This document shows, piece by piece, positions 1 through 9,825 of a stretch of 64,000 nucleotides of DNA. The stretch's first letter is position 1; the number at the start of each line of letters is the position of its first letter. Position numbers and translations under genes: made by a program. Source of the stretch: Lyngbya sp. PCC 8106 (GTDB taxonomy: Bacteria > Cyanobacteriota > Cyanobacteriia > Cyanobacteriales > Microcoleaceae); contig NZ_AAVU01000026.1 of NCBI RefSeq assembly GCF_000169095.1, positions 30,126 through 94,125 on the forward strand. The letters run 5' to 3'. The notes under the pieces are model-generated. The model did no database searches and was not told where the DNA came from. It saw nothing but the letters and a program-made list of their open reading frames with translations.

Positions 1-98
1 TAAAAATTTAGAGTTGAAATATTGATAAAATCTTTTCAAAAAGCTAAACCAAAGATGATAAATTAGATTTGAACTTGAAAATTCTCACAGAAAATGTC

Positions 99-1082
99 AT
101 GAACAAAGATTTTGATGTTTCAGTAATTATTCCGACATACAATCGCCTGACGATGTTAAAGGAAGCCTTAACCAGTATATTGTCTCAAGATTATCAGGAA
201 AAGGTAGAAGTTATTGTTGTTGATGACAACTCAGGGGATGGAACTTCAGAATTTATAGCTCGAGAGTATCCCGATATACATTTAATTACCCTCAATGAAA
301 ACGTGGGATGTCCTGCCGCTCGAAATCTAGGTATTAATCAAGCGAAAGGACGATATATTGCATTTCTTGACTCGGACGACATTTGGAAAGCGAATTATTT
401 ATCCTCTCAAATTTTAGCCTTAGAAGGTCGAGAGCGAAGTTTCTGCGTGAGTACCGTTTTGCTTTGGGATACCGTTCAAGAGGAGAAAATTGTCAAGCTT
501 CAAAAATATGATTTAGACAGATTTATCTCTCCAATTCATCAGCTTCTTGTTACATCAAGTTTTATCATTAGCCCTTCCTGTGTCGTCCTACAATCAGAGA
601 TGTTTGAGGAGGTGGGCTTATTCAACGAATCCTTCAGAGTTGGAGCAGACCGAGAATTTTACGCTCGCTGTTTCATACATAATTATCAGCCTGTTTTCAC
701 AGAACAACCACTCGTCGTTATACGAAAGCATAATCAGGGTCAAATGACCGACTTTAATGCCAGCAAGATAGAAGAAAGGAAACAATCAAGAATTGTCTAC
801 TTAGAACAACTTTATCCTCTGATGAAAAAGGAACAACAAGAACTTTTACCCTTAAACCGTCTCTACGCTGAAATTTACTCGACAGCCGCCCGGGAGTTTT
901 TTAGGGAGAAGCATTATATACATTGGATAACTGCCTGGATAGATGTGGCAAAATACACGTCTTTGGGATACGCTCTCTTTAATATGATGCGTGACTTGCT
1001 GCGGTTTACTAAAGGCTATTTGCCGACCTCAGCTTTAACCACTATCAGAAAGTTTTTTTTATCCGATACCTTGTCTACATAA
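99..1082 (+). CDS. GT2 family glycosyltransferase
   Basis: Family 2 (GT-A fold) glycosyltransferase that probably transfers a sugar from a nucleotide-sugar donor during assembly of a surface polysaccharide. The N-terminus has the hallmark SVIIPTYNR strand, followed by VVDDNSGDGT and the metal-binding region FLDSDDIW (DxD-like). The C-terminal third is variable, as usual in the family. An upstream in-frame TTG at 69 would add ten residues; the ATG at 99 places the GT2 motif normally close to the N-terminus and is preferred, though no strong ribosome site is seen for either. First gene of a co-directional glycosyltransferase cluster that probably begins left of the window. Donor and acceptor cannot be read from the sequence. 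Confidence 0.88.
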   Translation: MNKDFDVSVIIPTYNRLTMLKEALTSILSQDYQEKVEVIVVDDNSGDGTSEFIAREYPDIHLITLNENVGCPAARNLGINQAKGRYIAFLDSDDIWKANYLSSQILALEGRERSFCVSTVLLWDTVQEEKIVKLQKYDLDRFISPIHQLLVTSSFIISPSCVVLQSEMFEEVGLFNESFRVGADREFYARCFIHNYQPVFTEQPLVVIRKHNQGQMTDFNASKIEERKQSRIVYLEQLYPLMKKEQQELLPLNRLYAEIYSTAAREFFREKHYIHWITAWIDVAKYTSLGYALFNMMRDLLRFTKGYLPTSALTTIRKFFLSDTLST

Positions 1083-1127
1083 ATCAGAAAAAAAAGTTTG
1101 TAACCTTAAATTGGAGAATCATCAAAT

Positions 1128-2000
1128 ATGCGATTATCAACTTGTATTACAGTAAGGAATGCTCCCGAACGGTTAGAGACCTGTCTGGCGGCTATTTGGA
1201 ACTCAACGGTCAAACCCCATGCGGCTGTTGTCTCCGATGATTCACCCGACCCAGAGATGCAACAAAAGCACCGCGAAATTGTTGAAAAATATCCGGGAAC
1301 TCGGTACGTTCTCGGCCCTCAACGGGGTGTTAATGCTAACCGCAACTGTGCTGTTAATTCTATCGAAGATACTGACTTCATCGCCTTTGTTGATGATGAT
1401 ATTTGGCTGGATTCTGACTTTATTGCCAACGCTCTAGATAGATATGCAACGCTCTCTCCTCAAGAGCAAAAATATACATTTTTAACCGGAGTCAGCTATA
1501 CTAAATCAGGGCGTGAAAAAAACTTTCCAACTAAACTTTCTTTCCGAGGATACTATCATCCTACTGATGGAAATCCCGAATGTGTACATATTCATGCTGC
1601 CGTGTTTCCTCGCTCATTCTTTTATGATGCTCAATGGGAAGAAGAAATCTTTTTTGGCCAAGGAGATGCTATTCTTTGCTTGCGGGCTTTGAAGCTAGGT
1701 TATCAGATTCTTTTCTGTAAAGAACTGAGAGCTTTAGATACTCGTCCTCGTTTTGAAGGAGAGAAAAACACTTTAGATAATAATCAGATTGGCAAACTTA
1801 CTGATTATGATATCCATCAAATCGCAGCTCGACTTTATATTGGTGTGAAACGTTATAAAGATTTATTTCCAAATCCGATCAAGTTGGCTACTTTTTTGAG
1901 CATCTATTTTCCTCATACCACACAATATTTGCTCCGAAAAAATGCTCTGAGTGCATGGCCAGATATTATTCAGCGTTCTCGCTTTTTGGAGTTGTGGTAG
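1128..2000 (+). CDS. GT2 family glycosyltransferase
   Basis: Second GT2 enzyme of the cluster, 290 residues. It opens with STCITVRNAPERLETCL, contains VVSDDSPD and the acidic metal motif AFVDDDIWL, then a region resembling the acceptor-binding half of the family. A GGAGA ribosome site lies about ten bases before the ATG. It starts 45 bp after the previous gene and is followed at 62 bp by a third GT2 gene, so the three are likely co-transcribed. It could add a different sugar from its neighbours; specificity is not visible. Confidence 0.87.
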   Translation: MRLSTCITVRNAPERLETCLAAIWNSTVKPHAAVVSDDSPDPEMQQKHREIVEKYPGTRYVLGPQRGVNANRNCAVNSIEDTDFIAFVDDDIWLDSDFIANALDRYATLSPQEQKYTFLTGVSYTKSGREKNFPTKLSFRGYYHPTDGNPECVHIHAAVFPRSFFYDAQWEEEIFFGQGDAILCLRALKLGYQILFCKELRALDTRPRFEGEKNTLDNNQIGKLTDYDIHQIAARLYIGVKRYKDLFPNPIKLATFLSIYFPHTTQYLLRKNALSAWPDIIQRSRFLELW

Positions 2001-2061
2001 TTTAGTTTTGCTGCTAAGTTGTAAAAAAATAGTACATTTAGAACTATAGAAATAAATTTCC

Positions 2062-3030
2062 ATGAAAATAACTGTCATTGTTCCAACCTATCGTCGTCCT
2101 CAAGACTTAGCAAATTGTCTAGAAGGCTTGAAAAATCAAGTCAGACTTGCCGATCAAATCATTGTTACAGTTCGGGATATAGATACCCAAACCTGGACTT
2201 TTTTAGAAACCTTAAACCCAGAGAGTTTACCACTGAATATAATCACAGTAACCGCATCTGGAGTCATTGCGGCTCTCAATATGGCTTTGGATGCTGCTCA
2301 TGGAGATATTATCTCGATTACAGATGATGATGCTGTACCTCGCCCAGAATGGCTGGCGCGTATTGAAGCTCATTTTTTATCCGATGACCGAGTAGGCGGA
2401 GTGGGTGGACGTGACTTTATGTATATCAACAATGAATTAAAAGCAGGTTCGCGGCAAGTGGTCGGGCGACTTCAATGGTTTGGACGGGTTATTGGCAACC
2501 ATAACTTTGGAGTAGGAGAAGCTCGTGAAGTTGATGTGCTTAAAGGCGTTAATATGAGTTTTCGACGAAAAGCAATTGGGGATAAGCGCTTTGATACTCG
2601 AATGCTAGGCACAAGTTCTCAAATTCATTATGAAATTGAGTTTTGTTTAGCCTTAAAAAAAGCAGGCTGGAAGGTCATTTATGATCCGAATATTGAAGTT
2701 GACCATTATTTAGGAAAACGGTTTGACGAAGATCAACGAAATCAGTTTAATGAGCTGGCGATGTTTAATATTGTCCATAATAAAACGTTAGCTGTATTAG
2801 ACTATTTCTCACCGATACAACGATTCATTTTCATGTTCTGGGCAATATTAGTCGGAACCCGAGGTGAGCGAGGTTTGGTGCAGTGGGTTCGATTTTTACC
2901 CAGCGAAGGAAAAGTTGCCGGAAAAAAGCTAATTGTATCGATACGCGGACATTTTCAGGGTTGGAAAACTTGGAAAAACAGTCAGTCATTTAGCCAATCT
3001 GTAGGAAGTTTAACACAGTATAAATCCTAA
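2062..3030 (+). CDS. GT2 family glycosyltransferase
   Basis: Third GT2 glycosyltransferase in a row (322 residues). Motifs: ITVIVPTYRRPQDL at the N-terminus, ISITDDDAVPRPEW as the metal-binding segment, and a later GVNMSFRRKAI segment resembling the conserved region near the catalytic base. The C-terminal half has hydrophobic stretches around FIFMFWAILVGTRG, suggesting membrane association. The layout fits enzymes that extend a lipid-linked repeat unit on the cytoplasmic side. It lies 53 bp before the O-antigen-polymerase-like gene. Confidence 0.88.
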   Translation: MKITVIVPTYRRPQDLANCLEGLKNQVRLADQIIVTVRDIDTQTWTFLETLNPESLPLNIITVTASGVIAALNMALDAAHGDIISITDDDAVPRPEWLARIEAHFLSDDRVGGVGGRDFMYINNELKAGSRQVVGRLQWFGRVIGNHNFGVGEAREVDVLKGVNMSFRRKAIGDKRFDTRMLGTSSQIHYEIEFCLALKKAGWKVIYDPNIEVDHYLGKRFDEDQRNQFNELAMFNIVHNKTLAVLDYFSPIQRFIFMFWAILVGTRGERGLVQWVRFLPSEGKVAGKKLIVSIRGHFQGWKTWKNSQSFSQSVGSLTQYKS

Positions 3031-3083
3031 AATTTTGCTGAGGCTTTAAAAAAGAAAAGTAACGTTCAGATAGGAGAAATTTC

Positions 3084-4487
3084 GTGAATGATAAAAAATC
3101 ATTTTTAAAGCCTTTTAGCTTGCAGCCCGCCCTAGCTTGGACTGCGATATTAGGATTTACTCTTGTTTCAACTCTATGTATTCTGGCGGGGTTAGGAAAG
3201 ATTTTAAATCTACTTTTTCCTGCTGGTGCTTTGGGAGTTGGAGTATTTTTATATTTTCGTTATCCCCTTTTATATCTAGGTTTTACATGGTGGCTATGGT
3301 TTTTAACTCCGTTAATTCGACGTTTATCCGATTATCGTAGTAGTTATACTGAACCCAGTCCAATCTTACTCGCTCCTTTCTTAGTGACATTTATCACAGT
3401 CATCACTCTTTGGCGAAATCTACCAAAAATCTATCAGCAGGGTGGTTTTCCTTATATTCTATCGTTGTTAGCAGTATTTTATGGATTTCTAATTGGATTG
3501 ATCAATAGATCAATTTTAAAGGTGGGTATTGGATTATTAGATTGGCTTTGTCCCATTTTGTTTGGTTTTCATTTATTAATGAATTGGCAAAATTATCTCA
3601 CCTATCGTAAAACTCTTCAACGGATCTTTCTGTGGGGTGTTTTGGTGATGGGAACTTACGGGGTTGTGCAATTTTTGATTGCTCCTCAATGGGATGTGTA
3701 TTGGTTAATTAAAGCCGAGTTTGCCAGTGGTGGAAAGCCCGAACCTTTGGGATTAAATGTTTGGAGTACCATGGCTTCAAATCAACCCTTTGGAATTGTA
3801 ATGGCATCTGGTTTACTGCTACTACTGGTTAATCCCAATAAAGGAACCTTAAGTCTACCTGTTACAGGAGTGGGTTATCTTTCCTTTTTACTTGCCAGAA
3901 AACGGACTACATGGGCTAGTTATTTGTTTGGACTGTTATTACTAACTGGATCTCTCAAAGCTAATCTTCAAATGCGGATTATAATCACACTGATATTAAC
4001 AGTAATCAGTATTATTCCTTTAGTTACTTTACAGCCCTTTTCTGATTTTCTTGCAGCTCGTTTTAGTACCCTTAGCGAATTACAGGAAGATAATAGTGCT
4101 GAGGCTAGACAGGAAACCTACTCTAAACTCATTGATGATGCTCTTAATAGTTACTTAGGAGGAGGTATCGGTGGGCTTGCCCATGATAGTGGAATTTTAT
4201 CTACACTTTTAGATTTAGGATGGTTTGGAACTCTCTTTTACTTAGGTGGAATTCTTATACTAATATTTAGTTTATTTCAAGGTTCTGAAACTCGTAATGA
4301 TCAATTTGCTAGTGCTGCCCGTGCCATTGCTGTTAGCACCTTTATTCAACTTCCTTTAACCCGATCCTATGTAGAGGTTCAAGGTATGATATTATGGTCT
4401 TTTCTGAGCCTGGGCGTAGCTGCCAAGAAATATTATAATTTTCAAAAAAGCACAAATATCAAGACTTTAAACTCCGCCCAACCCTAA
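3084..4487 (+). CDS. O-antigen polymerase/ligase-like membrane protein
   Basis: Polytopic membrane protein of 467 residues with roughly ten hydrophobic segments and a large polar loop around residues 325-355, the architecture of Wzy polymerases and WaaL ligases. Such proteins polymerise or transfer undecaprenyl-linked repeat units on the periplasmic face. Cyanobacterial glycan clusters often carry this type. The start is GTG at 3084, preceded by a good AGGAG site. A hydrophobic membrane protein among glycosyltransferase genes makes the polymerase role likely, but the family has little conserved sequence, so the assignment rests on topology and context. Confidence 0.7.
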   Translation: MNDKKSFLKPFSLQPALAWTAILGFTLVSTLCILAGLGKILNLLFPAGALGVGVFLYFRYPLLYLGFTWWLWFLTPLIRRLSDYRSSYTEPSPILLAPFLVTFITVITLWRNLPKIYQQGGFPYILSLLAVFYGFLIGLINRSILKVGIGLLDWLCPILFGFHLLMNWQNYLTYRKTLQRIFLWGVLVMGTYGVVQFLIAPQWDVYWLIKAEFASGGKPEPLGLNVWSTMASNQPFGIVMASGLLLLLVNPNKGTLSLPVTGVGYLSFLLARKRTTWASYLFGLLLLTGSLKANLQMRIIITLILTVISIIPLVTLQPFSDFLAARFSTLSELQEDNSAEARQETYSKLIDDALNSYLGGGIGGLAHDSGILSTLLDLGWFGTLFYLGGILILIFSLFQGSETRNDQFASAARAIAVSTFIQLPLTRSYVEVQGMILWSFLSLGVAAKKYYNFQKSTNIKTLNSAQP

Positions 4488-4539
4488 ATAACTACATTTT
4501 TACCAAAATTTTTCTCATCTATCTCTTGTCGTCAAATCT

Positions 4540-5286
4540 ATGAAGACTTTTCAATTAATTGTTAAAATTCAGCAAAGCTCATTAATGAATCTTCCCAGAC
4601 GATTCAGTTTCTCTGTTCGCTCATTCGTTGCTAGAGAACCCAGTTATTGGTTCTTATATCAATTTTATATTTGGTGGGGACAGATAAAGAAAAAAGCTAT
4701 CAATGCAAATCCAGAAGAACGCATTGTGTGTCCACATACTAAGTTGGTAATTGATGGATTTCAAGGTTCAGCAAATAGTTTTGCAACGGCGGCTTTTCAA
4801 TTTTCTCAAAGCCAAGATATCAAATTAGCTCATCATATGCACTCTCCATCTCAAATTCTTCAAGCGATTGAGCAAAATATTCCTGTTTGGCTAACTATTC
4901 GAGAACCTGAAGGCACTATTCTTTCTCTGACCAGTCGATGGCCTCATATTTCTGTATCTCAAGCTCTACAAAGCTACATTGCTTTTTACAGAAAACTAGA
5001 GCCATATTCTGAACATTATATTGTTAGTAACTTTACACAAACCACACAACATTTAGATTTAGTTGTCAATAAAATCAATCAACGATTTGGAAGCAACTTT
5101 GATACGATTGATGTAGCAAAAGTCAATAAAGAGTGCCGACCTCCAAAAAATAATAATAAAGTATCTAAAAGACAGAATATAAAACAGATAAAAAAACGAG
5201 AACTTATAAAACCTAAAAATACTGCTTTGTTGCAAGAAGCTCAAATTTTATATAAGAAATATGAAAAATTATCCAATGATCAATAA
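4540..5286 (+). CDS. Sulfotransferase-like protein (divergent)
   Basis: A 248-residue protein with no strong family signature. The segment VIDGFQGSANSFATAAF (about residues 68-84) sits where sulfotransferases carry the 5'-phosphosulfate-binding loop, and IPVWLTIREPEGTILSL resembles the later 3'-phosphate-binding segment with its Arg and Ser. I infer a divergent PAPS-dependent sulfotransferase fold. The C-terminus is very Lys-rich. The next gene encodes a more typical sulfotransferase, which strengthens the idea. Base composition is AT-rich compared with the housekeeping part of the window. It might instead be a degenerate or non-catalytic relative. Confidence 0.5.
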   Translation: MKTFQLIVKIQQSSLMNLPRRFSFSVRSFVAREPSYWFLYQFYIWWGQIKKKAINANPEERIVCPHTKLVIDGFQGSANSFATAAFQFSQSQDIKLAHHMHSPSQILQAIEQNIPVWLTIREPEGTILSLTSRWPHISVSQALQSYIAFYRKLEPYSEHYIVSNFTQTTQHLDLVVNKINQRFGSNFDTIDVAKVNKECRPPKNNNKVSKRQNIKQIKKRELIKPKNTALLQEAQILYKKYEKLSNDQ

Positions 5287-5330
5287 TTCATTACTTTTAT
5301 ATTAATCTGCCCTTTTTTACTGCTTATATT

Positions 5331-6293
5331 ATGATAAAGTTAGAAAATAGTTCAATCAAAAATTGGGTTTTCGTTACGGGAGCGCCTCGCACGGGAACAA
5401 CATTTGTTGGCATGAATTTGAGCTTACCTCTAGAGGTAGATTACATTCACGAACCTTTTAATCCTCAATGTGGTTTACCAGGCGTAACTCAATGGTATCG
5501 CTATGTAAAACCTACTTTAGATACCGAGGAGATGCAAAAGTATCATCAGCTTACTCAACGAATTTTTACCTATGACTTTAAACTTAGAACTAAAGTTCCA
5601 AAAGATGATCCCTGGCATAAACAACTGATTAAACAGACTATTGGAAGTCGAGGAAAATTCTACTTAAGAATAGCCAAAATAAATCCTTTCCATAATTCAG
5701 CAATTATTAAAGATCCTATTGGGTGTTTAATGTGTGAATATCTCTATGTTCATTTTGGAGTAAAACCTGTCATTATCGTAAAACATCCTGCATCTTTTGT
5801 TGCTAGTATCAAACGAGTTGATTTTAAACTTGGTCCAGATCAGTTCAGTGATCAACCTTATCTAATTCAAGATTACTTTAAAAATGAAGTAGATTTTTTA
5901 ACCAAAGATTGGTCAGATCCACTTCTAGCGACTGCTGCACTTTGGCGTGTCATTTATAAAGTTTTGTTAGAGCAAAGTAAACAATATCCAAATTGGAAAG
6001 TCATTACTCATGAACAACTGAGTCAAGAACCAATCTTAGTTTTTAAGCAACTTTATGAAGATCTAAGTTTGCCTTGGTCTAAATCTGTTGAAAATAAGAT
6101 CGTAAAACAAACTCAGGGAAACAAATCTGCTGAGGCGAGGAAAGGAAGAGTACAGGATTTCAAAAGAAATAGTGCTGACATTTTTAAAATGCGTCGTGAA
6201 TCTTTAACACTTGAAGAACGGAAATCAATTTTTGAGATGACTGAAGATGTAGCCTTACAAATTTATAGTCGAGAAAGCTTTGATATTGATTAG
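5331..6293 (+). CDS. Sulfotransferase family protein
   Basis: Likely PAPS-dependent sulfotransferase acting on carbohydrate. Residues 16-27 (TGAPRTGTTFVG) form the 5'-phosphosulfate-binding loop, and the region PVIIVKHPASFVASIKR matches the 3'-phosphate-binding segment with conserved Arg/Ser spacing. Length (320 residues) is normal for bacterial carbohydrate sulfotransferases. Located inside the glycosyltransferase cluster after another sulfotransferase-like gene, it suggests that the exported polymer is sulfated, which is common for cyanobacterial exopolysaccharides. The ATG start follows the previous gene by 44 bp. Confidence 0.82.
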   Translation: MIKLENSSIKNWVFVTGAPRTGTTFVGMNLSLPLEVDYIHEPFNPQCGLPGVTQWYRYVKPTLDTEEMQKYHQLTQRIFTYDFKLRTKVPKDDPWHKQLIKQTIGSRGKFYLRIAKINPFHNSAIIKDPIGCLMCEYLYVHFGVKPVIIVKHPASFVASIKRVDFKLGPDQFSDQPYLIQDYFKNEVDFLTKDWSDPLLATAALWRVIYKVLLEQSKQYPNWKVITHEQLSQEPILVFKQLYEDLSLPWSKSVENKIVKQTQGNKSAEARKGRVQDFKRNSADIFKMRRESLTLEERKSIFEMTEDVALQIYSRESFDID

Positions 6294-6325
6294 TTCAAAA
6301 GTAGATAACTTGTTTTAACTTAATT

Positions 6326-7483
6326 ATGAACACATCTTTAAAATTTCCTGCTAGTATTCTCTGTGTTGGAAATGGTTGGTTTCCCACAATGCCAGGTGGA
6401 CTAAATCGCTATGTTTATGAACTCACTCATCAACTTGCCTCCCAAGGAGGTAACATTGAATTATGCGGCGTTGGACTTCCACCCATTGAACCGAATTCTT
6501 CCATCAAACTGACCAATTTAGCCGAACCCGATACTTCACTATTAAGACGACTTTGGTTAACTCGTCAAAACTTCAACAACCGACATTTAACTCAACCAGA
6601 TGCCATTAACTTACATTTCTCACTGTATAGTTTACCGCTAATTTCAAACTTACCGAAAGACGTACCTATAACCTTTACTTTTCATGGCCCTTGGGCATTA
6701 GAAAGCGAACAAGAAGGTGCAAAAAAATTGGGAGTTTGGGCTAAATATTGGATGGAACAAGAAGTATACAAACGTTGCGATCGCTTTATTGTTCTAAGTA
6801 AAGCCTTCGGCGATATTTTAAATCAAAACTATCACATTCCTTGGAATAAAATCAATATTATTCCTGGCGGAGTTGATACCCAGCGTTTTCAAGCTAATTT
6901 ATCTCGTAAACAAGCCCGTAAACAGCTTAATTTTCCCCAAGATCGCTTTATTTTATTTACACCCCGTCGCCTCGTTCATCGTATGGGAATTAGCCCCTTA
7001 CTACAAGCGTTAGCCAATCTAAAATCTAGTTGTCCTGATGTTTGGTTAGCCATTGCAGGTAAAGGAACTTTACGAGAACAATTAGAACACCAAGCTACTG
7101 AACTTGGACTGAATAATCACGTTAAATTTCTCGGTTATTTACCCGATGAACAATTACCCATCGCTTACCAAGCAGCCGATTTAACGGTTGTTCCCTCTCA
7201 ATCTTTAGAAGGATTTGGATTAATTTTACTCGAATCTCTTGCCAGTGGAACACCTGTTTTATGTACGCCAGTCGGGGGAATGCCAGAAATTTTAGGGAAA
7301 TTCACTCCTGAGTTAATCACAGATTCCACAACAGTAGAATCGATTACATTTAAACTGCAAGCTATCCTTACAGATGAGATATCAGTACCCTCCCGTGATA
7401 GTTGTCGAGACTATGCGACTACTCATTTCAACTGGCTGCATATTGCCCAAAAAGTTCGACAAATCCTTCTGAGTGTGACATGA
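6326..7483 (+). CDS. GT4 family glycosyltransferase
   Basis: GT-B fold retaining glycosyltransferase of family 4, 385 residues. Visible signatures: N-terminal glycine-rich VGNGWFPTMPGGLNRYVYEL, IPGGVDTQRF in the linker to the C-terminal domain, and the donor-binding EGFGLILLESLASGTPVL motif (EX7E) near residues 294-311. It probably adds a hexose to the growing surface polysaccharide. Co-directional with the genes on both sides, with short gaps. The precise sugar is unknown. Confidence 0.9.
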   Translation: MNTSLKFPASILCVGNGWFPTMPGGLNRYVYELTHQLASQGGNIELCGVGLPPIEPNSSIKLTNLAEPDTSLLRRLWLTRQNFNNRHLTQPDAINLHFSLYSLPLISNLPKDVPITFTFHGPWALESEQEGAKKLGVWAKYWMEQEVYKRCDRFIVLSKAFGDILNQNYHIPWNKINIIPGGVDTQRFQANLSRKQARKQLNFPQDRFILFTPRRLVHRMGISPLLQALANLKSSCPDVWLAIAGKGTLREQLEHQATELGLNNHVKFLGYLPDEQLPIAYQAADLTVVPSQSLEGFGLILLESLASGTPVLCTPVGGMPEILGKFTPELITDSTTVESITFKLQAILTDEISVPSRDSCRDYATTHFNWLHIAQKVRQILLSVT

Positions 7484-7518
7484 TCGGATTGCACATCAAG
7501 TTTTATTGATTGTACTAA

Positions 7519-8454
7519 ATGCTTAAAGACGAATTCTTCGTCACGATTTCAGGGTGTAGCGTTCAAATTATTCAAAATTGGCACAAGATCAGAAATCGAG
7601 TGTTGTTTGAAGTTGAATGCAAAACAGTATTAAAAAGACTATCACAACAAGCATATCAGAACAATATCAAGCAATATAGTCAACTTTTACCAACTCTTTC
7701 TTTCGATGATTCAATAGTTGTTCAGGGACTACAAAAAAATGGAATTTTTATTACAACTTTAGAACAGTTAGCCATTCCTTATACCTCGAATTTAATTAAA
7801 GATACTCACCAAATTATTCCTTCGCTTTTAACAAGTTTACCGAATCATTCATCAACCTATATGATTAAGGCATCTTGTGAAAAATTAATGGAATTTTCTT
7901 GTATTTTTGAATGGGGTTTACAAAAAAGGATATTACAAATTGCAGAACAGTATATTAAACTTCCAGTAGCCTATCATGGCGTTTATTTCCGTCGAGATTT
8001 AGCAAACAATGTTGAGAAAAAAACAAGATTATGGCATCTTGATAAAGAAGATCGACGGATGTTAAAAATAATTATTTATTTGAATGAGGTCACACCGGAT
8101 ATTGGCCCTTTTCAGTATATCCCTAAATATTTAACTGACTCAATATTTCAGGAACTCCGGTATAATTATAGTTATGTTCAAGAACAGCGTATGCAGCAAG
8201 TTATTCCTAAAACTCAGTGGAAATCCTGTTATGGTTCAGCCGGAACAGTTATTTTCGTTGATCCAGCCTGTGTATTTCATCGAGGTAAAAAACCAATCAA
8301 CTCAGATCGATTAACAGTATTTTTTGATTACACCTCTAGAATTCCTAAACATCCCTATTACTGTAAATCACCTTTTTCACCTAAACAATTATCAACCCTT
8401 TGTGATTCACTTTCTCAATCTCAAAAAGAATGCGTATTCTGGAGAAAGAGTTGA
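7519..8454 (+). CDS. Phytanoyl-CoA-dioxygenase-like 2OG-Fe(II) oxygenase
   Basis: A 311-residue protein whose C-terminal half shows the double-stranded beta-helix facial triad: HLD (H173, D175) and a distal H254 in FVDPACVFHRG, with R264 about ten residues on, as expected for binding the 2-oxoglutarate carboxylate. This is the arrangement of PhyH-type Fe(II)/2-oxoglutarate hydroxylases. The N-terminal 110 residues match nothing I recognise. In this cluster it may hydroxylate a sugar or lipid precursor of the polysaccharide; the substrate is inference only. Confidence 0.68.
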   Translation: MLKDEFFVTISGCSVQIIQNWHKIRNRVLFEVECKTVLKRLSQQAYQNNIKQYSQLLPTLSFDDSIVVQGLQKNGIFITTLEQLAIPYTSNLIKDTHQIIPSLLTSLPNHSSTYMIKASCEKLMEFSCIFEWGLQKRILQIAEQYIKLPVAYHGVYFRRDLANNVEKKTRLWHLDKEDRRMLKIIIYLNEVTPDIGPFQYIPKYLTDSIFQELRYNYSYVQEQRMQQVIPKTQWKSCYGSAGTVIFVDPACVFHRGKKPINSDRLTVFFDYTSRIPKHPYYCKSPFSPKQLSTLCDSLSQSQKECVFWRKS

Positions 8455-8498
8455 ATACATTACTAATAAGATGAACTGAATTAATCCAACGAGAGAAC

Positions 8499-9638
8499 AT
8501 GAAAATTCTGTTTTTAGATCAAAGTGGTAAATTAGGCGGTGCGGAACTTTCTCTCGCTGATGTAGCCTATCCTTATCGTGAAAACTGCTTAGTGGGTTTA
8601 TTTGCAGACGGGGCTTTTCGTCAGTTACTCGAACAGAAAAAAATACCCGTTAAAATCCTCACAAATCAGTCGATTAACGTTCAAAAAAATAGCGGATTTC
8701 TGCAAAGTTTAGGTAGCTTTAGTTCCATTGCACCACTGGTTTTAAATGTTGCTAAAATTGCTAAAAAATATGATCTGATTTATGCAAATACTCAAAAAGC
8801 TTTAGTAGTTGGGGCTTTAGCCAGTTTTCTCAGTAATCGTCCGTTAGTTTATCACTTACGAGATATTCTCAACGCCGAGCATTTTAGTTCCACAAATCGC
8901 CGTGTTGCTGTTACATTAGCAAACCGTTTTGCTTCTTTAGTGATTACCAATTCTGAAGCGACTCGCACAGCCTTTCTAGAATCTGGAGGACGATTAGAAA
9001 TTGCTCAAGTTGTTTATAATGGTTTTCAACCCGAAAACTATCAACCGGAGACTTCCGAAGTTAATACAATTAGAAAACAGTTTGAACTCGAAGGTAAATT
9101 TGTAGTTGGTCATTTTAGCCGTTTATCTCCCTGGAAAGGACAACATATTCTACTCGAAGCCTTAACCCATTGTCCTGAAAAAGTGACTGCTCTTTTAGTC
9201 GGAGATGCACTATTTGGAGAGCAAGAATATGTCGAACAACTCCACAAACAAGTGGCAGATTTGGGACTCAAAAATCGAGTTAAATTTTTAGGGTTTTGTT
9301 CTGATGTTGTACCCTTAATGACAGCTTGCAATTTAGTCGCTCACACCTCCACCTCTCCCGAACCTTTTGGACGAGTAATTATTGAAGGAATGCTGTGTAA
9401 AACTCCGATTGTGGCGTCTGCTGCGGGGGGTGTCGTCGAATTAGTTAATCCGGGAAAAACAGGCTGGCTGATTACTCCGGGTAACTCAGAAGAACTGGCT
9501 AACGTGATTAATAATTGCTATCAAAACCCTGAATTAGCTGCCAATGTTGCTACAGAAGCTTATCAAAAAGCCAATGAAAATTTTCAGCTCGAACAAACCC
9601 GACAACAAATTGATCAATTACTTCGGAAGTTATTATAA
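8499..9638 (+). CDS. GT4 family glycosyltransferase
   Basis: Second GT4 (GT-B) enzyme, 379 residues and the last gene of the cluster. N-terminal FLDQSGKLGGAELSL carries the family glycine-rich loop; VVGHFSRLSPWKGQ and the EPFGRVIIEGMLCKTPIV segment (EX7E) form the nucleotide-sugar site. A ribosome site (GAGAG) precedes the ATG. It is followed by a hairpin terminator at about 9666-9694, marking the end of the polysaccharide transcription unit. Confidence 0.9.
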   Translation: MKILFLDQSGKLGGAELSLADVAYPYRENCLVGLFADGAFRQLLEQKKIPVKILTNQSINVQKNSGFLQSLGSFSSIAPLVLNVAKIAKKYDLIYANTQKALVVGALASFLSNRPLVYHLRDILNAEHFSSTNRRVAVTLANRFASLVITNSEATRTAFLESGGRLEIAQVVYNGFQPENYQPETSEVNTIRKQFELEGKFVVGHFSRLSPWKGQHILLEALTHCPEKVTALLVGDALFGEQEYVEQLHKQVADLGLKNRVKFLGFCSDVVPLMTACNLVAHTSTSPEPFGRVIIEGMLCKTPIVASAAGGVVELVNPGKTGWLITPGNSEELANVINNCYQNPELAANVATEAYQKANENFQLEQTRQQIDQLLRKLL

Positions 9639-9665
9639 TACAAAACTTATTTTATCACCTAACTC

Positions 9666-9694
9666 TTTCTCCTAGAAGGCGAGGAGGAATTTTT
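9666..9694 (+). terminator. Intrinsic terminator after the polysaccharide cluster
   Basis: CTCCT (9669-9673) pairs with AGGAG (9682-9686) around an 8-base loop, extended by flanking T/A and G-T pairs and followed by a short T run. It lies 30 bases after the last glycosyltransferase stop codon. Confidence 0.5.
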
Positions 9695-9825
9695 ATAACA
9701 ATTTAATTTCTCTATTCACCTCACCTACTGAACCGGAGTTCAGAGGAATCACTGTTACACGAAAAACGGGATTTGCATAAAATTTCTCCATTTCCTCTGA
9801 GTGAATAGTAGAGTTCCAGAGTGAT

